From Syntrophomonadaceae bacterium (lineage in GTDB: Bacteria > Bacillota > Syntrophomonadia > Syntrophomonadales > Syntrophomonadaceae), in the NCBI GenBank assembly GCA_028683995.1, contig JAQUGU010000003.1, positions 1 through 24,134 of the forward strand: a DNA stretch of 24,134 nucleotides, read 5' to 3'. Positions 20,716-24,134 of this stretch are shown here, in pieces; position 1 is the stretch's first letter; every line of letters begins with the position of its first letter. The notes under the pieces were generated by a model. It was not told the DNA's origin and did not search any database. It saw nothing but the letters and a program-made list of their open reading frames with translations. The position numbers and the translations under genes are program-made.

Positions 20716-23700
20716 TTATTCATCCTCCATGAGACTGTCATCCGGGTCTTCTTCTTTTAAATCAAGGTTTTCAACTTCACCATCAATGGCGTCCGGTCCG
20801 CCTACCATGGTTTCGGGGATTTCCACCCCCAGTTCCCGCGCTTTTTCCTTTTCATTTAGCTCATAGTCAATATCCCTTATCTGAATTTCCTGGTCGTTAC
20901 CGGAAAGTATTCTTATATCCAGGGCCAAACTCTGGAGTTCCTTGATTAATACCTTGAAACCCTCGGGAACTCCGGGTTCAGGAATATTATCACCTTTAAC
21001 GATAGATTCATAGGTTTTCAGACGGCCTACTACATCATCAGACTTGACCGTTAATATTTCCTGCAGAGTATAGGCAGCTCCGTAAGCTTCCAAAGCCCAA
21101 ACCTCCATCTCGCCAAACCTCTGGCCGCCAAACTGGGCTTTCCCACCCAGCGGCTGCTGGGTTACCAGCGAGTAAGGCCCAATAGACCGGGCATGAATTT
21201 TATCATCAACCAGATGGGCCAGTTTAAGCATATAAACATAGCCAACCGTTATATCATGGTCAAAGGTTGCACCGGTACGCCCGTCATACAGTTTAGCCTT
21301 ACCATTTTCGGGCAGGTTGGCCTCGCGTAACTTGGCAAATATGTCATCCTCATTGGCACCATCAAAAACTGGGGTAGCTATGTTCATCCCCAGAGTTTTA
21401 GCCGCCCATCCGAGGTGACATTCCAGGATTTGTCCAATATTCATGCGGGAGGGAACTCCCAGGGGATTTAAAACAATTTCCACCGGGGTACCATCCTCCA
21501 GGAAAGGCATATCCTCTTCTGGTAAAATACGGGAGATAACGCCTTTGTTACCATGACGCCCGGCCATTTTGTCACCTTCAGAGATTTTTCTCTTTTGAGC
21601 TATATATACCCGTACCAGCTGGTTTACACCAGGAGAAAGCTCATCGCCCTTTTCCCGGGTGAATCGTTTTACGGCCACTATCTTACCCGCTTCACCATGG
21701 GGCACCCGCAGGGAAGAGTCTCTGACTTCGCGGGCCTTCTCACCGAAAATAGCCCTGAGCAATCTTTCCTCCGGGGTTAATTCAGTTTCTCCTTTAGGGG
21801 TTACTTTACCTACTAGAATATCATCGGGGCGTACGTCAGCACCCACTCTGATAACCCCCTGGTCATCCAGGTTTTTGAGCATATCTTCAGAAACGTTGGG
21901 TATGTCCCGGGTAATTTCCTCTGGACCTAATTTGGTATCGCGAGCCTCACACTCGTATTCTTCTATATGAATGGAGGTAAATACATCATCTTTTACTAAT
22001 TTTTCTGAAATAAGGATGGCGTCTTCGTAGTTATAGCCTTCCCAGGGCATGAAAGCTACCAGGACATTACGCCCCAGAGCAAGTTCGCCCAGGCAGGTGC
22101 TGGGACCATCAGCGATAACATCCCCGATTTTGACCCTTTCTCCCACTTCCACAATTGGTCGCTGGTTATAGCAGGTACCCTGATTAGAGCGGATAAACTT
22201 TAGCAGGGTATAGGTATCGGTATCGCCATCATCATTGGTGACTATAATCTGTTCAGCGCTAACCCTTTTTACGATTCCGTTTTTTTTGCATACCACCACG
22301 GCACCAGAATCCTTGGCCGATTTATACTCCAGACCAGTTCCGATAATAGGTGCTTCCGTCTTTAACAGGGGTACTGCCTGCCTCTGCATGTTGGCACCCA
22401 TAAGAGCACGGTTAGCATCATCGTTTTCCAGGAAAGGAATAAGCGAGGTAGCTACACTAAACACCTGTTTGGGGGAAACGTCCATGTAATCTACTTTGTT
22501 TACCGGAATCTCCAGAATTTCTTCGAAGTACCTGGCTTCGACCCGCTCCTCTTTAAAATAACCGTTTTCATCCAGGGGGGCATTGGCCTGGGCTACCATG
22601 TATTCGTCTTCTTCGTCGGCAGAAAGGTAATGAATTTCCTTTAATGCTCTTCCCGCTTTCTTGTCCACCTTGCGATAAGGGGTTTCAATGAAACCAAAAT
22701 CGTTTACCCGACCAAAGGTAGCCAGGGAGCCTATTAACCCAATGTTAGGACCCTCCGGGGTCTCTATGGGGCAAATTCGGCCATAATGGGAATGATGTAC
22801 GTCACGAACCTGGAAACCAGCCCTTTCTCGGGTTAATCCACCTGGTCCCAGGGCACTCAGGCGCCTTTTATGGGTCAGCTCCGCCAGGGGATTAGTCTGA
22901 TCCATGAACTGGGATAACTGGGAACTGCCAAAAAATTCCTTAACCGCTGCAGTTATCGGTCTTATGTTTATTAAAACCTGCGGGGTAAGGGTCTCAACGT
23001 CATGAATGCTCATCCGCTCTCGTACTACTCGCTCCATGCGTACCAGACCGGTACGGAATTGATTTTGCAGGAGTTCACCTATGGAACGCAACCTTCTGTT
23101 ACCGAGGTGATCGATTACGTCAGTTTTTCCTTCACCTTGAATTAGTTTAAGCAGATAGCCTATGGTGGTTATAATATCCTCGTAAGTAAGGTGCCTGTTA
23201 TCCATAGGAATATCAAGCCCCAGTTTTTTGTTAATTTTATAACGTCCTACTAACGCCAAATCATAACGCCGGGGATCAAAGAAGAGATTATTAAGAAGCT
23301 GTTCCGCAGCATCCTCAGTTGCCATTTCCCCCGGTCTTAACCGTCGATAAAACTCAATTAAGGCTTCTTTTTTATTGGTACTGCTATCTTTCTCCAGGGT
23401 TTTCTCGATACTCTCGTCATTACCATACAATTCTTGAATGGCTTCGTTAGTTTCATAGCCCAGAGAACGTAAAAGAACGGTTACTGGGATTTTTCTGGTT
23501 TTATCAATACGGGTATAAACAACCCCGGCGCTATCCATTTCCAATTCGAACCATGCGCCCCGGTTAGGAATAATGGTCGATCCATATAAGGTTCTACCGG
23601 AAACATCGACCCGTTCATTAAAATAAACTCCTGGAGATTTGACCAATTGGCTAACTACAACTCTTTCTGCACCATTGATAATAAAGGTTCCTTTTTCAGT

Positions 23701-24051
23701 CATTAAAGGAAGATCACCCATGTATACTTCTGATTCCTTAATTTCTCCGGTCTCTTTATCGGTCAACCTGACCCTGAGTTTCATGGGAGCCTGGTAACTA
23801 ACATCCCGCTCTTTACATTCATGCACCTGGTACTTGGGCTCACCCAGACTATAGTCGGTAAAATCAAGCTCCAGGTTACCGGTAAAATCAGAGATAGGGA
23901 AAACTTCATGCAAAGCCTCTCTAAGGCCCTTTTCCAGGAACCATTCATAAGAACTGAGCTGCACTTGAATGAGATTGGGTAATTCGATGGGCTGTTCAAT
24001 CCGGGAGTAACTCAACCTTGTTACCTTACCGTATTCTTCTATTTGAGGCAT
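20716..24051 (-). CDS. rpoB: RNA polymerase subunit beta
   Basis: Forms the other half of the polymerase active-site cleft. I start it at the ATG at 24051 (MPQIEEYGKVTRLSYSRIEQ), 8 bases after GGGGTG, for 1111 residues; the frame stays open 27 codons further to 24132, but those residues look unlike any RpoB. The rifampicin region (about 374-404, FFGSSQLSQFMDQTNPLAEL then THKRRLSALGPGGL) has the usual residues D384, H394 and S399, so no resistance change is seen. WEGYNYEDAI and GRHGNKGVISR are conserved core motifs. The C-terminus ends in an acidic tail (EEDPDDSLMEDE). Confidence 0.98.
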   Translation of the reverse strand: MPQIEEYGKVTRLSYSRIEQPIELPNLIQVQLSSYEWFLEKGLREALHEVFPISDFTGNLELDFTDYSLGEPKYQVHECKERDVSYQAPMKLRVRLTDKETGEIKESEVYMGDLPLMTEKGTFIINGAERVVVSQLVKSPGVYFNERVDVSGRTLYGSTIIPNRGAWFELEMDSAGVVYTRIDKTRKIPVTVLLRSLGYETNEAIQELYGNDESIEKTLEKDSSTNKKEALIEFYRRLRPGEMATEDAAEQLLNNLFFDPRRYDLALVGRYKINKKLGLDIPMDNRHLTYEDIITTIGYLLKLIQGEGKTDVIDHLGNRRLRSIGELLQNQFRTGLVRMERVVRERMSIHDVETLTPQVLINIRPITAAVKEFFGSSQLSQFMDQTNPLAELTHKRRLSALGPGGLTRERAGFQVRDVHHSHYGRICPIETPEGPNIGLIGSLATFGRVNDFGFIETPYRKVDKKAGRALKEIHYLSADEEDEYMVAQANAPLDENGYFKEERVEARYFEEILEIPVNKVDYMDVSPKQVFSVATSLIPFLENDDANRALMGANMQRQAVPLLKTEAPIIGTGLEYKSAKDSGAVVVCKKNGIVKRVSAEQIIVTNDDGDTDTYTLLKFIRSNQGTCYNQRPIVEVGERVKIGDVIADGPSTCLGELALGRNVLVAFMPWEGYNYEDAILISEKLVKDDVFTSIHIEEYECEARDTKLGPEEITRDIPNVSEDMLKNLDDQGVIRVGADVRPDDILVGKVTPKGETELTPEERLLRAIFGEKAREVRDSSLRVPHGEAGKIVAVKRFTREKGDELSPGVNQLVRVYIAQKRKISEGDKMAGRHGNKGVISRILPEEDMPFLEDGTPVEIVLNPLGVPSRMNIGQILECHLGWAAKTLGMNIATPVFDGANEDDIFAKLREANLPENGKAKLYDGRTGATFDHDITVGYVYMLKLAHLVDDKIHARSIGPYSLVTQQPLGGKAQFGGQRFGEMEVWALEAYGAAYTLQEILTVKSDDVVGRLKTYESIVKGDNIPEPGVPEGFKVLIKELQSLALDIRILSGNDQEIQIRDIDYELNEKEKARELGVEIPETMVGGPDAIDGEVENLDLKEEDPDDSLMEDE

Positions 24052-24079
24052 TAATAATTCACCCCTTTTTTTATTTCCC

Positions 24080-24110
24080 AAAAGAGTGAAAAGCAAGGTA
24101 TAAACCTCGC
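24080..24110 (-). terminator. Terminator-like hairpin upstream of rpoB (possible attenuator)
   Basis: GCGAGGT (24104-24110) pairs with ACCTTGC (24093-24099) over a four-base loop, seven pairs with one G-U, and is followed on the transcribed strand by TTTTCACTCTTTT (24080-24092). It lies about 30 bases before the rpoB start, where rplL would be expected further upstream. In E. coli a partial terminator sits between rplL and rpoB; a similar role here is inference. The stem is short, so read-through should be high. Confidence 0.45.
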
Positions 24111-24134
24111 TCTCATAAGTAAAGCCTGACATTG

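Noticed and set aside
24052..24132. A 27-codon in-frame extension of rpoB upstream
   Set aside because: The extra residues do not resemble RpoB, the frame passes through the terminator-like hairpin and the GGGGTG ribosome binding site, and the family start MPQIEEYG-type follows directly.
20703..24134. Similar short stretches AATGTCAGGCTT before rpoB and AATGTCAGGGCTT at the rpoB stop
   Set aside because: Only about a dozen bases with one gap, one copy overlapping a stop codon; no wider repeat surrounds either copy.
1..24134. A hidden defence, mobile or otherwise novel system within the cluster
   Set aside because: Every gene is a recognised core gene in its standard order, gaps are short, and base composition and codon use look even by eye; nothing suggests an insertion.

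Overview
The window is one uninterrupted minus-strand block of the bacterial transcription/translation core. Read in the direction of transcription (right to left), it runs rpoB, rpoC, an L7Ae-family gene, rpsL, rpsG, fusA, tuf, then the S10 cluster (rpsJ rplC rplD rplW rplB rpsS rplV rpsC rplP rpmC rpsQ), then the spc cluster (rplN rplX rplE rpsN rpsH rplF rplR rpsE rpmD rplO secY adk map), ending in the first 51 codons of a KOW-domain gene cut by the left edge. I count 32 genes, none on the plus strand. I see no tRNA, rRNA, mobile element, CRISPR array or phage gene. Every long plus-strand reading frame is a shadow of a minus-strand gene.

The gene order, the L7Ae-like gene between rpoC and rpsL, the zinc-type S14, the zinc-lid adenylate kinase, the KOW gene after map and the strong AGGAGG ribosome binding sites all point to a Gram-positive Clostridia-type Firmicute. 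A cysteine-rich insertion in EF-Tu is, from memory, typical of Peptococcaceae/Syntrophomonadaceae-like lineages. The family assignment is inference, not something the window proves.

Layout: 20716-24051 and 17098-20616 encode the beta and beta' RNA polymerase subunits. The str group (12237-16933) begins behind a strong sigma-A-type promoter (17005-17033) and a leader hairpin that ends at the first ribosome binding site. The S10-spc group (1-12065) is packed tightly, with gaps mostly of 10-50 bases and several 1-4 base stop/start overlaps (rplV/rpsC, rpsC/rplP, rplO/secY, adk/map, map/KOW). Larger spacers occur only before rpoB (at least 83 nt), between rpoB and rpoC (99), rpoC and the L7Ae gene (164), fusA and tuf (175), tuf and rpsJ (171), and rpsJ and rplC (136). 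These hold the candidate promoters and RNA structures. No stretch over 300 bases lacks a gene.

Start sites were set from ribosome binding sites and family N-termini. They differ from the longest reading frame for rpoB, tuf, rpsJ, rplW, rpmC and the L7Ae gene. Fourteen of the 32 genes start with GTG or TTG. I do not see a new biological system here. The points worth a second look are the EF-Tu cysteine cluster, the str leader hairpin, the structured fusA-tuf spacer, a terminator-like hairpin before rpoB, and an EF-G whose sequence departs from the usual str-operon type.
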